DNA of 64,000 nucleotides from Treponema sp. UBA4692 (GCA_002404895.1 DHKO01000003.1:27915-91914); one strand, 5' to 3'. Numbered from the stretch's first letter, positions 32,846 to 42,125 are shown. Numbers and translations are program-made. Notes: generated from the sequence alone by a model not told the origin.

Positions 32846-34234
32846 TTAATTCACTAATTCTCCTCTAAACGTATTCCCGTTTAAATCTGTGATTTTGACT
32901 TTCACAAAAGAGCCGATGAGCTTTTTGTCGCCTGAGAACGCGATTCTCTCGTTCTGCTCGGTTTTTCCAAGAAGCTCGTTCTCGCTGTTGCGCGAAACAA
33001 TATCCGCAAGAACTTCAATCGTTTGCCCGATTCTTGTGCGCATAACTTCCTTCGTGATTTTTTCCTGAAGCTCGATGACTTTCGCAAGACGCTGCTTTTT
33101 GACTTTGACATCAATCTGGTCTGGAAATTTCGCCGCCGGAGTGCCCTCGCGCGGATTGTAAAAATACATGAACGCGCTTTCAAAGCGGACTTCATTCATC
33201 AGAGTCAGAATTTCATTGAATTGCTCTTCCGTCTCGCCTGGGAAGCCGACCATCAAGTCTGTTATGACCTGCGTTCCCGGAAGATTCTCGCGGAGCTTTT
33301 TCATAAGCGAGATGAATTCTTCCCTTGTGTTCTTCCTGTTCATCCGCTTTAGAATCTCGTTGTTTCCGTGCTGGACTGCGATGTGGAAGCCACGGCAGAT
33401 ATGCGGATTTCGCTTGCAGACTTCAATCAGCTCGTCTGAAAAGTCGTTCGGGTTGCTCGACTCGAAGCGTATCCATTTTATCGTTGAGCTTGTCTCGTCG
33501 ATGTGCCTGCAGATTTTTTCAAGAAGCTCCGGGAATGTTGTTCCGTCCTCGCCCCTGTATGCGTTTACGTTCTGTCCGAGAAGCGTTATCTCCTTTACTT
33601 TCGCCTTTGTGAGAAAGTCGATTTCCTTCAAGATTTGCTCGACCGGGCGGCTTATTTCTCTTCCGCGCACGTAAGGAACGATGCAGTAAGTGCAGAAATT
33701 GTTGCAGCCGTGCATAATCGGAACGAATGTTGAGAACGCGCCCTGCTCGTATGAATTCGGAGCGAAAGTGTAGGCTTTTTCCTCTTCAATCTTGAATCCT
33801 TTTCCGCCGTTCTCGATGTTCTGCAGAATTTCGCCGAATTTGTATTTTCCGAATGTTCCTACAACGTAGTCAATCTGCGGGAATTTCTCCTGTATTGAAC
33901 CGAGAAGCCTTTCCGCCATGCAGCCCATAAGCACGAGATTCAGCGGAACTGCGCCGTTTTTCTTGGCGAATTCAAGCGCGTATTTCATCTCTTCCATGCG
34001 GACTTTTGTGTTTGTGTCGAGCATCCGGATTTTTTTAACGCCGGCAAAATATCCGAGTCTTCCGAAAATTCTGTCCTCGGCCGAGCCTCGCACCGAGCAT
34101 GTGTTTATGACGACGATGTTCGCCTCTTCCGCGTGGGCCGCCTTTGTCCAGCCGCGCGAAATCATAAGCTGCTCCACCGCCGCGCTTTCCGCAATGTTCA
34201 TCTCGCAGCCGTAAGTCTCAAAAAAATAAGTCAT
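32846..34234 (-). CDS. miaB: tRNA-2-methylthio-N6-dimethylallyladenosine synthase MiaB
   Basis: A 462-residue radical-SAM methylthiotransferase acting on A37 of tRNA. The N-terminal cluster cysteines appear in YGCEMN (C10), NTCSVRG and MGCMAER. The radical-SAM CxxxCxxC is CNNFCTYC, and a TRAM domain ends the protein. A YFAGVKK insertion lies between the first and second cluster regions. The ATG at 34234 is preceded by GGAG at 5 nt. The upstream TTG at 34252 is not needed. Confidence 0.95.
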   Translation of the reverse strand: MTYFFETYGCEMNIAESAAVEQLMISRGWTKAAHAEEANIVVINTCSVRGSAEDRIFGRLGYFAGVKKIRMLDTNTKVRMEEMKYALEFAKKNGAVPLNLVLMGCMAERLLGSIQEKFPQIDYVVGTFGKYKFGEILQNIENGGKGFKIEEEKAYTFAPNSYEQGAFSTFVPIMHGCNNFCTYCIVPYVRGREISRPVEQILKEIDFLTKAKVKEITLLGQNVNAYRGEDGTTFPELLEKICRHIDETSSTIKWIRFESSNPNDFSDELIEVCKRNPHICRGFHIAVQHGNNEILKRMNRKNTREEFISLMKKLRENLPGTQVITDLMVGFPGETEEQFNEILTLMNEVRFESAFMYFYNPREGTPAAKFPDQIDVKVKKQRLAKVIELQEKITKEVMRTRIGQTIEVLADIVSRNSENELLGKTEQNERIAFSGDKKLIGSFVKVKITDLNGNTFRGELVN

Positions 34235-34301
34235 AATTTCTCCAGTTCTCAATTTTTAATTTGCGGTTTATAAATTTAAAATCGTAATCCGCGATTTTTT
34301 C

Positions 34302-34420
34302 TTCGGGTGTTGCGGCTTCGCCGCCGGGCTTTCCGCAATTCCGCTTCCGCTCCAGCCGCTTACTTCGCTTCGCTCAGTCCAGCGGCCGCTCTGCGTTGCT
34401 CCAATCCCTAACACGTTTGC
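34302..34420 (+). repeat. Dispersed GC-rich repeat A, copy 1
   Basis: Begins TTCGGGTGTTGCGGCTTCGC, holds GCCGGGCTTTCCGC and ends AATCCCTAACACGTTTG. The same order occurs in inverse orientation near 53017-53150 and, more diverged, at 48993-49140. It fills the gap between the miaB and PAP2-like genes. Confidence 0.75.
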
Positions 34421-34447
34421 TTTGTGTTTATAAAATTAGCCGTTTTT

Positions 34448-35335
34448 TTATTTTTCAGCGTTTTTCCCGTAGCTTTCCAGAAAATTCCTGATTGGCTCGT
34501 GCCAGTTTTTCGCAGTCTTGCTTTCGGAAAGATACTTTTCAAAGCTCGTTCTGATGTGGTCTTTTATCTGAAAGGCTTCCTCAAAGCTGAATCCTTCAGG
34601 ATTCCTGAACATATCATCGATGAATTTCCGCGCGTCGTCCGCCGAAAACAAGTCCCCGAAATTCGTCGTAACAAGATAAAGTGCCGCCGGAATGCAGTTC
34701 ACGCTGTGCTGCTTCACGTAAAGGACAGTCTCCGCGATTTCAACCGCGCCGGAGTAAAGCTCGCTTAGCCAGTTCTGCTTTTCCTCCTCGGAAAAGTCGT
34801 TTTCCGCAAAAGTCTTTCTGTAGAAGCCGAACGCGAGCGCGACAGTCGCTATGTGGAGCGACGGAACGCAAAGATAATGCGGGTCGAGCGCGTGAATCTG
34901 CCTGAACTCGCGCATTTCCTTGTAATCTGGGCGGTCGGTTGTCGTAAGGCGGAAATGGTAGATTTTTCCTGCCGCCTTGTAGAGCTTCTTGAAATTTCTC
35001 ATCCAGAGCTTTGTGAGATATGAGGCGCGCCACGAGCCGAATTTTTTGACGAGCATTGAAAGCGGCCTCACCCAAAGATTTATGAAGTCAAGATATATTG
35101 AAACTTTTGACGGAGTGAACGGAATTTTCTTGTCGAGCGGATGGTCAACGTGAACAATCGGAATGTGAATGAGATGCAGCTTCTCGAAGAACTGCAGAAA
35201 AAAGAATTCATTAAGGATTGTCGCGAAGCAGCTGAAATTTGTCAGGACTGCGCGCGGCGCAAAGAGAATTCCCGCGTAGGCTGTGAGCGGACTGAATGAC
35301 TTCAATGTTCTGTCGTTAAAATATTTCGTTTTCAT
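34448..35335 (-). CDS. PAP2-superfamily-like protein, catalytic Asp missing
   Basis: About 295 residues from the ATG at 35335. CVPSLHIATVALAF resembles the PSxH motif of PAP2 phosphatases and inositol-phosphorylceramide-synthase-like enzymes. YVKQHSVNCIPAALY resembles their second His motif (HxxxD), but the Asp position is Cys. Few long hydrophobic helices are present, unlike membrane PAP2 enzymes. It may be an inactive or altered relative. An in-frame extension to 35545 runs through a terminator and is unlikely to be translated. Confidence 0.45.
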   Translation of the reverse strand: MKTKYFNDRTLKSFSPLTAYAGILFAPRAVLTNFSCFATILNEFFFLQFFEKLHLIHIPIVHVDHPLDKKIPFTPSKVSIYLDFINLWVRPLSMLVKKFGSWRASYLTKLWMRNFKKLYKAAGKIYHFRLTTTDRPDYKEMREFRQIHALDPHYLCVPSLHIATVALAFGFYRKTFAENDFSEEEKQNWLSELYSGAVEIAETVLYVKQHSVNCIPAALYLVTTNFGDLFSADDARKFIDDMFRNPEGFSFEEAFQIKDHIRTSFEKYLSESKTAKNWHEPIRNFLESYGKNAEK

Positions 35336-35441
35336 AGATGTCCATGCGTTTATGTTTATGATTTGCTTCGGACTAAAGTCCTCGCGACGACGCTTTGATT
35401 TTCGTTTTTCTGCTCTGATTCTACTGTAATATTGAAAATAG

Positions 35442-35466
35442 CACAAAGCCGGAACGCGGCTTTGTG
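35442..35466 (-). terminator. Rho-independent terminator after metH
   Basis: A 10-bp perfect stem CACAAAGCCG/CGGCTTTGTG with a 5-nt loop. On the minus strand it is followed by CTATTTT. It lies about 100 nt after the methionine synthase stop. Confidence 0.8.
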
Positions 35467-35563
35467 TGCCTCGGAATCGCGCCATTTGCTTGCTCAATTT
35501 TCGGCACGTGGCGTTTTGCCATTTGCTTAGCCAGCTTAATTTCAATTTCTATCGCCGTGAAAT

Positions 35564-38119
35564 CTATTTTCCGAATACTTCCTTTGCAATCGCCACGCTT
35601 GTCATCGCGTCTTTCGCGTAGTAGTCCGCGCCGATTTTCGCCGCGTAGTCTTCTGTCAGAACGGCTCCGCCCACCATAATTTTGCAGGATTTACCTTTCT
35701 CGCCGAGCTTCTCGCGCAGAAGATTTATCGTCGTCTCCATGTTCGCAACCGTTGTCGTCATCAGCGCGCTTAATCCGACAAGCTGGCTGTCGTTCTCGAG
35801 AACTGTGCCCACAACTTTGTCGTAGGGAACGTTTTTTCCGAGGTCAAGAACCGTGTAGCCGTAGTTTTCGAGCATCGCCTTTGTGATGTTCTTTCCGATG
35901 TCGTGGATGTCGCCGAAAACCGTGCAGATTACGATTGTTCCTTTTGACTCCTGCTTTGTTCCGTGGCTTTCAAGATACGACTTTATGACCGCGAAGCTGT
36001 TTGAGACTGTGTCAGCCGCAAGAAGAAGCTGCGGAAGGAATTTTCTTCCGGTCTCGAAGTCTTTTCCCACAATGTCTAGCGCGGGAACAATGCAGCGGTC
36101 GATTATCTCGACTGGCTGCTTGCCTTCTTCAAGAAGTTTAGATGTCGCCTCCGCGCTTGAGTCCTTGAATCCTTTTGTGATGATTTCAATCATTCTGCTT
36201 TCTGTTTCAGTGAGATTTTCAGGAATCTTTGCCGCATTGTCTGAATTTTTCGGAGTCTTGACTTGCGGGGCTTTTGTCGCGCTTCCTTTTGAAGAGGCGA
36301 TTTGCTCCGGCGTAAGGCCGTAGACAGGGGCTGAAGTGCCGTTGTATTTTTCGATGTAGTCAAGGCAGTTCTCATCGAACGCCGCAAGCGCGCGGTAGGC
36401 ATGGTAGCTTTCCATCATCGGAACCATCAGAGGATTTATGATGCAGGCTGAAAGTCCAGAGTAAAGAGCCATCGCGAAGAATCTTGAATTCACGATGTCG
36501 CGGCGCGGAATTCCGAAGCTGATGTTCGAGACTCCAAGCACGAACTGAATTCCGTCTTTTCCGTATTTTTCTTTCAGAATCTGGATTGCGCGGAGCGTCT
36601 CGAGAGCTTTCTTTTGCTGCGACGAGACTGTGAGCGTAAGTGTGTCAATCACAAGGTCTCGCACCGGGATTCCGTATTTTGCGGCTTCCTTTATGATTTT
36701 CTCGGCGACTTCAACGCGGCCTTCGGCTGTCGGCGCGATTCCGTTCTCGTCAATGCAGAGCGCGACGACAGCTCCGCCGTATTTTTTCACTAGCGGAAGA
36801 ACCCTGTCCATAACGTCCTGCCGTCCGTTTGTCGAGTTTATGAGCGGCTTTCCGTTGTGGTATCTCAGGGCTTTTTCAAGGACAGGAGGCTCGCTTGAGT
36901 CAATCTGGAGCGGCGTTGAGAACGCGTTCTGGATTGTCTTTACCGCATCGACCATCGTCTGCGCCTCGTCGATTCCCGGAAGACCTACGTTCACATCGAG
37001 AATTTGCGCTCCGGCGTTGATTTGGCTTTCCGCCTCGCCGAGCACGAAATTCATATTGTGGGCGAGAAGCGCTTCCTTGACTTTCTTTTTTCCAGTCGGA
37101 TTTATCCGCTCGCCGATTATCTGAGGTCCGCTTTTTCCGCCGATTTCAACAGAGGAGTTGTACGAGCAGATAAGGCACGAGTTTTCAAATTCGCACGGAA
37201 CGCGTTTTTGCGGCGGAAGCGACTCGATTTTTTTGACCATCGATTTTATATGCTCAGGAGTTGTTCCGCAGCAGCCTCCAAGGATAGACGCGCCTAGCTT
37301 CCTGTATTTTTCGTGATGCTCTGCGAATTCGTCAGGACCGACCATATAGACGGTTTTTCCGTTTATCACTGTCGGAATTCCCGCGTTCGGCTGAATCAGC
37401 ACCGGCTTGTGCGCGTAGCGCATAAATTCTTCCGCGAGAGCGTCGTCTTCACGGAGCGAGCCTCCGCAGTTGAAGCCGATTGCATCCGCTCCAAGGGATT
37501 CAAGATAGACGACGCAGGTGCGAACGTCAGCTCCTGTAAGAGTTCTCAGGTTCTGCTGGAAAGTTACGGTTGTTATTATTGGAAGGCTTGTGTTTTCCCT
37601 TACCGCGAGAACCGCCGCCTTTATCTCGTGCAAGTCTGCCATCGTCTCGATTATTGCAAGGTCTGCTCCTGCTTTTTCCGCCGCTGTTGCCGCCATTTTG
37701 TAGTTTTCATAGGCTTCGTCAAAAGTGAGGTCTCCCATAGGCTCGAGAAGACGACCAATTTGGCTTGTGTCCCATGCCGTGAAATGCGCGCGCTTGTTTC
37801 CGCTTGTTTCCGCCTCGCAGATACATTCCTTGCAGAGCTTTATCGATTCTGAAATGTACTGCTCATATGAATATTTGCAGCCGTCGAGCTTTAAAGGAAG
37901 CGCGCCGAACGAGTTTGAAGTTATTATGTTCGAGCCTGCTTCAAGGTACTGCGAGTGGATATTTTTTATGATGTCCGGGCGCGTGAAGCACAGGTCTTCT
38001 GGAATTTCATAGTCTGTGAAGCCCGTTTTCTGAATCATCGAGCCCATTCCGCCGTCAAAGAATACCGGCAGACCATTTTCTATTTTTTCATTGAGGAAAT
38101 CTAGGAAGTTCTTTTTCAT
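35564..38119 (-). CDS. metH: Cobalamin-dependent methionine synthase, no activation domain
   Basis: An 851-residue enzyme that moves a methyl group from methyltetrahydrofolate to homocysteine via cobalamin. Order: homocysteine domain (1-300, zinc ligands in GFNCGG and GGCCGTT), pterin-binding domain (from about 330, IIGERINPTGKKK), cap and B12 domains (about 640-851, with the cobalamin His in DIHDIGKN). The C-terminal SAM-dependent reactivation domain of E. coli MetH (about 1230 residues) is absent. A separate reactivator would be needed and is not in the window. The promoter core resembles that of metF. Confidence 0.95.
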   Translation of the reverse strand: MKKNFLDFLNEKIENGLPVFFDGGMGSMIQKTGFTDYEIPEDLCFTRPDIIKNIHSQYLEAGSNIITSNSFGALPLKLDGCKYSYEQYISESIKLCKECICEAETSGNKRAHFTAWDTSQIGRLLEPMGDLTFDEAYENYKMAATAAEKAGADLAIIETMADLHEIKAAVLAVRENTSLPIITTVTFQQNLRTLTGADVRTCVVYLESLGADAIGFNCGGSLREDDALAEEFMRYAHKPVLIQPNAGIPTVINGKTVYMVGPDEFAEHHEKYRKLGASILGGCCGTTPEHIKSMVKKIESLPPQKRVPCEFENSCLICSYNSSVEIGGKSGPQIIGERINPTGKKKVKEALLAHNMNFVLGEAESQINAGAQILDVNVGLPGIDEAQTMVDAVKTIQNAFSTPLQIDSSEPPVLEKALRYHNGKPLINSTNGRQDVMDRVLPLVKKYGGAVVALCIDENGIAPTAEGRVEVAEKIIKEAAKYGIPVRDLVIDTLTLTVSSQQKKALETLRAIQILKEKYGKDGIQFVLGVSNISFGIPRRDIVNSRFFAMALYSGLSACIINPLMVPMMESYHAYRALAAFDENCLDYIEKYNGTSAPVYGLTPEQIASSKGSATKAPQVKTPKNSDNAAKIPENLTETESRMIEIITKGFKDSSAEATSKLLEEGKQPVEIIDRCIVPALDIVGKDFETGRKFLPQLLLAADTVSNSFAVIKSYLESHGTKQESKGTIVICTVFGDIHDIGKNITKAMLENYGYTVLDLGKNVPYDKVVGTVLENDSQLVGLSALMTTTVANMETTINLLREKLGEKGKSCKIMVGGAVLTEDYAAKIGADYYAKDAMTSVAIAKEVFGK

Positions 38120-38127
38120 TGCCCTGC

Positions 38128-38156
38128 ATTTTAATAGAAAAAAGGCGTTTAAGGAA
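38128..38156 (-). promoter_or_regulatory. Promoter of metH
   Basis: On the minus strand, TTCCTT (38151-38156), 17 nt, TAAAAT (38128-38133), then 8 nt to the ATG. It matches the metF promoter in both boxes and in the flanks (TTCCTTAA and TAAAATGC). Confidence 0.55.
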
Positions 38157-38186
38157 TTGCCCGCAGTTTTTCGTGCCGTTATTTTG

Positions 38187-38195
38187 TGCTAGAAT
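38187..38195 (+). promoter_or_regulatory. Extended -10 promoter of the TRAP-type lipoprotein gene
   Basis: TGCTAGAAT, an extended -10 box, ends 7 nt before the ATG at 38203. There is no recognisable -35 box. Confidence 0.5.
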
Positions 38196-38202
38196 CTTTC
38201 TG

Positions 38203-39228
38203 ATGAAGAATTTCAGGAAATTTTCTTTTGAAGCGATTTTGTTTTTTGCCGTTTCCGTTCTGTTTTTCTCGTGCCGGAGAGATATTTCTGGAATAAGGCG
38301 GAACAAGGACGGCTCAATCGAGCTTGTGATGGCGGATGTTGGCTCTTTGGACACGATTTCGGGGCTTATGGATTTGACTTTCAAGCAGAATGTGGAGTCG
38401 ATTTCAAACGGAAAGATAAAGATAAATCTCCAGCTGGACGGAGTCCTTGGCGATGAGGAGTCTGTCCTGAATCTTATGCAGTCGAGAAACAACTCGATTC
38501 AGCTTGCGCGCATCTCAACCGCCTCGCTCATAATGCACGGCGCGAAAAAGTGCGCTCTTCTGGCGACTCCCTACACTTTCAGAAGCCTGAATCATTTCTG
38601 GAATTTTGCGAATTCTGACCTTGCGAAAGATTTTTTGGACGAGCCTTACGAGCAGCAAATCGGACTGAAAGGAATTTTCTTTGCGGAGGAAGGCTTCAGG
38701 AGCTTTTTCACATTGAACCCGATTGACGGAATCGGAGATTTTGCGGGAAGAAAAATTCGTGTTACCGCCGACCCTGTTCTTCGGGAAATTGTCCGCGCGC
38801 TGAATGCCGAGCCTGTTTTCTTTCCGACAGGAGAGCTTTACGTCGCGTTCCAGACTGGAAAAGTCGATGGAGCAGACCAGCCGCTTGTGAACTACAGCTC
38901 GAATTCATTTTATGACATTGCCCCGAACCTGATTTTGGACGAGCACACGCTTGGCGTTACTGAGGTTGTGATAACTGATGACGCATGGGACGTTCTGACA
39001 GACTGCCAGCGGAAAATTCTGGAGAACGCAGGAAAATACACTGCCCAATATATCAGAAGAATCTCGAAGATAAAGCAGGAAAACGCCCTCAAAGAGATAA
39101 GCTGCCACGGCGTCAGAATCACGGAAGTAAATGACAAGTCTCCGTGGAAAGAAATCTGCAAGGACATAACTTTTGAATACGCGAAAAATTATATTCCGCT
39201 TTACGAAGAGATTTTGAGCATGCAGTGA
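38203..39228 (+). CDS. TRAP-type (DctP family) substrate-binding lipoprotein
   Basis: A 341-residue binding protein with lipobox LFFSC (C24), so it is membrane-tethered and not free in the periplasm. The DctP signature is clear: GRKIRVTADPVLREIVRALN, FPTGELYVAFQTGKVDGADQ, with the ligand-binding Arg in KIRVT. The membrane subunits DctQ and DctM are not in the window. It sits between the oppositely oriented metH and metF. The ligand, typically a carboxylate, is unknown. The start at 38203 fits the extended -10 box. Confidence 0.88.
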   Translation: MKNFRKFSFEAILFFAVSVLFFSCRRDISGIRRNKDGSIELVMADVGSLDTISGLMDLTFKQNVESISNGKIKINLQLDGVLGDEESVLNLMQSRNNSIQLARISTASLIMHGAKKCALLATPYTFRSLNHFWNFANSDLAKDFLDEPYEQQIGLKGIFFAEEGFRSFFTLNPIDGIGDFAGRKIRVTADPVLREIVRALNAEPVFFPTGELYVAFQTGKVDGADQPLVNYSSNSFYDIAPNLILDEHTLGVTEVVITDDAWDVLTDCQRKILENAGKYTAQYIRRISKIKQENALKEISCHGVRITEVNDKSPWKEICKDITFEYAKNYIPLYEEILSMQ

Positions 39229-39272
39229 TTCTTGTCTTGGCGAAAAAATCACTGGCAGGCAATTACCGTCTT

Positions 39273-39296
39273 TTGCGGCTAATCCGTCAGCCGCAA
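39273..39296 (-). terminator. Hairpin at the metF stop codon
   Basis: TTGCGGCT pairs with AGCCGCAA (8 bp, 8-nt loop). The stem includes the stop codon. No strong U tract follows, so termination is only probable. Confidence 0.4.
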
Positions 39297-40183
39297 GATT
39301 TCACCGCGTTTATCGAATCGATGATTGAGTTAATATTTTTGATGATTGAGCGCGCGATGTCCGGCTTGTTCATCGTGTAGATGTGGATTCCGCGCACGCC
39401 GTTTGAAATCAGGTCGATAATCTGGTCTGTGGCGTAGGCGATTCCAGCCTGCATCATCGCGTCCGGGGAGTCGCGGAAACGGTCGCAGATCGAAAGCAGC
39501 TTTCTTGGAATATACGCGTTAGACAAGTCAACCATTCTGCTCACCTGGTTCGCGTTTGTAATCGGCATGATTCCGGCAAGGACAGGCACGTGGATTCCCG
39601 CCGACTGAAGCCTGTAAAGGAACGAGTAGAGCATATCGTTGTCGAAAAACATCTGCGTTGTAAGAAAATCAACGCCCGCGTCAACTTTGTGCTTCAAATT
39701 CTCAATGTCGCAGTCTCGGTTCTTGCTTTCAGGATGTCCTTCAGGATAGCATGCGCCGCCGACGCAAAATCCGTTTTCCTTTAGAAGCCGTGTCAAATCC
39801 GACGCGTGAAGAAATCCGCTCGGAAACAGGTTCTCGTTTTCCAAAGCGTCTTTTGGCTTGTCTCCGCGGAGCGCAAGAACGTTCTCGATTTTCTTTGATT
39901 TAAGCTCTCCGAGCGCGTTTTCAAGCTGCTCTTTTGTTGAGCGCACGCAAGTCAAGTGCGCGAGAGCCGTTGTTCCGGCGTTTTCGATTGCAGAGGCAAG
40001 AGCCGCAGTGCTTGTCTGGGTTGAGCCGCCCGCGCCGTATGTAATGCTTATGAAGTCAGGGTGGAGGGAGACAAGCTCCATAGCCGTGTTTTTTACAGAC
40101 TCAAAGCCCTCCGCCTTTTTCGGAGGAAATATCTCAAGTGAAATTGTAACTTTTTTTGAATTAAGCTTGTCGATTATTCTCAT
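39287..40183 (-). CDS. metF: 5,10-methylenetetrahydrofolate reductase
   Basis: About 298 residues, normal for bacterial MetF. It makes methyltetrahydrofolate, the methyl donor for MetH. SLEIFPPKKAEGF carries the catalytic Glu, ISITYGAGGS is the conserved core strand, and a FAD-binding barrel follows. The ATG at 40183 (MRIIDKL) is preferred over one at 40195, because the latter would lie inside the likely -10 box and because MetF proteins usually begin this way. It is separated from metH by the TRAP-type lipoprotein gene. Confidence 0.93.
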   Translation of the reverse strand: MRIIDKLNSKKVTISLEIFPPKKAEGFESVKNTAMELVSLHPDFISITYGAGGSTQTSTAALASAIENAGTTALAHLTCVRSTKEQLENALGELKSKKIENVLALRGDKPKDALENENLFPSGFLHASDLTRLLKENGFCVGGACYPEGHPESKNRDCDIENLKHKVDAGVDFLTTQMFFDNDMLYSFLYRLQSAGIHVPVLAGIMPITNANQVSRMVDLSNAYIPRKLLSICDRFRDSPDAMMQAGIAYATDQIIDLISNGVRGIHIYTMNKPDIARSIIKNINSIIDSINAVKSCG

Positions 40184-40193
40184 AGATGAAGGC

Positions 40194-40222
40194 ATTTTAT
40201 CAGAAAATGAGAAATTAAGGAA
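40194..40222 (-). promoter_or_regulatory. Promoter of metF
   Basis: On the minus strand, TTCCTT (40217-40222), 17 nt, TAAAAT (40194-40199) with an extended TGA, then 10 nt to the ATG at 40183. Confidence 0.55.
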
Positions 40223-40254
40223 ACGATTTGGAGATAGCCGTTTGCCGGTATGTC

Positions 40255-40352
40255 ATCCAGAATTGTTGTAATGTCGTGCAGAACTCTAACACGTTTGTGT
40301 TCGCTTGGATTCAGCATCTATTTTATAGATTCCGAAATGAATTCGGAATGAC
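40255..40352 (-). repeat. Dispersed repeat B, copy 2
   Basis: On the minus strand it reads ATTCCGAA, GATGCTGAATCCAAGCGAAC, ACAAACGTGTTAGAGTTC, TGCA and GGATGACA. It shares the AACAC/CGTGTT hairpin and flanks with the copy near 63697. Confidence 0.65.
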
Positions 40353-40354
40353 TT

Positions 40355-41896
40355 TCAGGAATCCTTGCTTTCGTTCAGCTTTCTGATTTTTGACTCGTCG
40401 AGCTTTATAAAAAGATTTTTCTCGTTTGACGGAAGAACAAGACCTTTCGGGCCGTTTTTCGCGCGCCTTAAATGCTTCACCTGCGTGTAATACAAATCCG
40501 CGCTGCCGTTTTTGCGCGCCTTCGAGTAGTAAACCGCGAGATTTCCTGCGTAAAGCATTATTTCAAGCGGAACTGTTTTTCCGGGGCGATTTTTCACAAA
40601 CACGTATCCGCCCGAATAATCGCGCACGTGAAACCACATATCCTGCCCCTTGACATAATGGCGCAGAAGCTCGTCGTTCTCGTTCGCGTCGCGGCCGACA
40701 AGAATATTCCAGCCGTCAATCTCAAAATCAAGTCCCGGATGCGCTTTTTTCTCCTGCTGCCTCGGCTTTTGCGCTTTTCTTAGAATTTGCTCTAGCTTGA
40801 TTGGATTTTTCTCCGCGACAAGTTTTTCATATTCCTTGTCCAAAGCCTCAATCGCCTTTCTTGCCGCTGAAATGTCAAGCTCCAGGTCTTCAAGCCCGCT
40901 CGTCTGCTTTTTGTAAATCTCGTAGTAGTCCGCAGCGTTTTCCTGAGCCGATTTTTTAGGGTCGATTTTGATTCTGACTTTGCTTCCGTTTTCATAATCC
41001 TCACATTCGAGGAAATTTGAATTTTCCGCCGGATTTTTTGAGATTAGATGTCCGAAAGCGAGAATAAGGTCGCCTTGATGCTTGTACTGGGAGGCGTTCA
41101 GAAACGATTTTTTCTTTTCCTCAAGACGCTCGAGAGCCGCCTGCTGGCGGCTTTTGTGAGCGTTGTGCCATTTTTCAGCCTGCTCCAGAAGAGATTCAAG
41201 CGATGAGACAGCCGCATTCTGCGAGTAGAACAAATCGACTTTCTGGCTGAATGAAAGCCCGTTCTGATTTTGATTTCCGGAATCTCCGTTTTCAATCTCT
41301 TCAAAATTTCTGACAGGAAATTTTCTTTCAAGGTTCTCAAGTTCCTGCTCTGAAAGCTCTTTTTCTTCCGGGGCGGAAAATTTCTCGCCTTTCATTTCGC
41401 CTTTTGTCGGCCGCCGGAAAAAGCTGTCCAGAATTTCATCGTCTTTTCCGCAGAGAAAAATGTTCGCCGCGTTTGACCAGAGCCTTATGTAAAGCGTGTA
41501 GAATTCGTCCTCTTCGTTCTGATTGGATTTTGATTTTTTCGCGGAATGGCTTTGCGCCTGCGGCATTACGTAGATTGCGCCCGCGCGCTCAAGCTCGATT
41601 TTTATGATTCTCTGCTTTGAAATCTGCCTCGCCGACTTTATGCGCGCGCCTTTGATTTTTGACTTCAGCATCTCGTTGAAGCGGAGCGGCTTTTCGTTCT
41701 TTGTGATTTTCCGCCTTGTCTCGTTGATTCTGCACGAGCCTGCCTCAAGCGAGATAAAAACGGTTTTCGCGTTTCCCGGCTTGAAAGTGTAGAGCGCGAG
41801 CGAATTGAAATTCGGCTGCACGACATCCTGCACAAAGCTTCCTGCCAGGTCAAGCTCGGAGAGAATCAAGTCTATTTCGTTGCAGTTTAGTGACAT
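40355..41896 (-). CDS. rqcH: RqcH-type NFACT protein (ribosome quality control)
   Basis: A 513-residue NFACT-family protein. NFACT-N occupies the first 200 residues, a coiled-coil middle spans about 230-390, and the NFACT-R domain has DMWFHVRDYSGGYVFVK and YYSKARKNGSADLYYT. In Bacillus RqcH binds split 50S subunits with stalled peptidyl-tRNA and adds alanine tails. An adhesin-like (FbpA) label is also used for this family. The ATG at 41896 follows AGGAG at 5 nt, and an in-frame extension upstream is not needed. No degradation partner lies nearby. Confidence 0.88.
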   Translation of the reverse strand: MSLNCNEIDLILSELDLAGSFVQDVVQPNFNSLALYTFKPGNAKTVFISLEAGSCRINETRRKITKNEKPLRFNEMLKSKIKGARIKSARQISKQRIIKIELERAGAIYVMPQAQSHSAKKSKSNQNEEDEFYTLYIRLWSNAANIFLCGKDDEILDSFFRRPTKGEMKGEKFSAPEEKELSEQELENLERKFPVRNFEEIENGDSGNQNQNGLSFSQKVDLFYSQNAAVSSLESLLEQAEKWHNAHKSRQQAALERLEEKKKSFLNASQYKHQGDLILAFGHLISKNPAENSNFLECEDYENGSKVRIKIDPKKSAQENAADYYEIYKKQTSGLEDLELDISAARKAIEALDKEYEKLVAEKNPIKLEQILRKAQKPRQQEKKAHPGLDFEIDGWNILVGRDANENDELLRHYVKGQDMWFHVRDYSGGYVFVKNRPGKTVPLEIMLYAGNLAVYYSKARKNGSADLYYTQVKHLRRAKNGPKGLVLPSNEKNLFIKLDESKIRKLNESKDS

Positions 41897-42125
41897 GGCA
41901 GCTCCTGTTAGTCTGAATATTGAAGTCGAGTTTGAATGCGCTTTCGGCAGAACCTGTCCGCTAAAGCCAATAAAGAAGCCTAAGCAGCGGGGCTGACGCA
42001 AGCCTAAGACGTTTCTGTTGGCTCGCTGCCAGAACCTGCCTGCGCACATTTGGATTCGGCATCTGCGATGTTTTTCTTATTATCGCAGAAAATTCTGGAA
42101 TATTTAATAGGCGGCGTTTTTTTGA

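Noticed and set aside
34253..34447. tRNA or small RNA gene in the GC-rich gap
   Set aside because: No cloverleaf or tRNA motifs are present. The sequence matches the two other copies of repeat A.
35336..35545. 70-codon N-terminal extension of the PAP2-like protein
   Set aside because: It would cross the metH terminator hairpin and has no ribosome site or family similarity.
38119..38202. Cobalamin or SAM riboswitch before metH
   Set aside because: The likely promoter leaves a leader of only a few bases, and no riboswitch core was seen in the gap.
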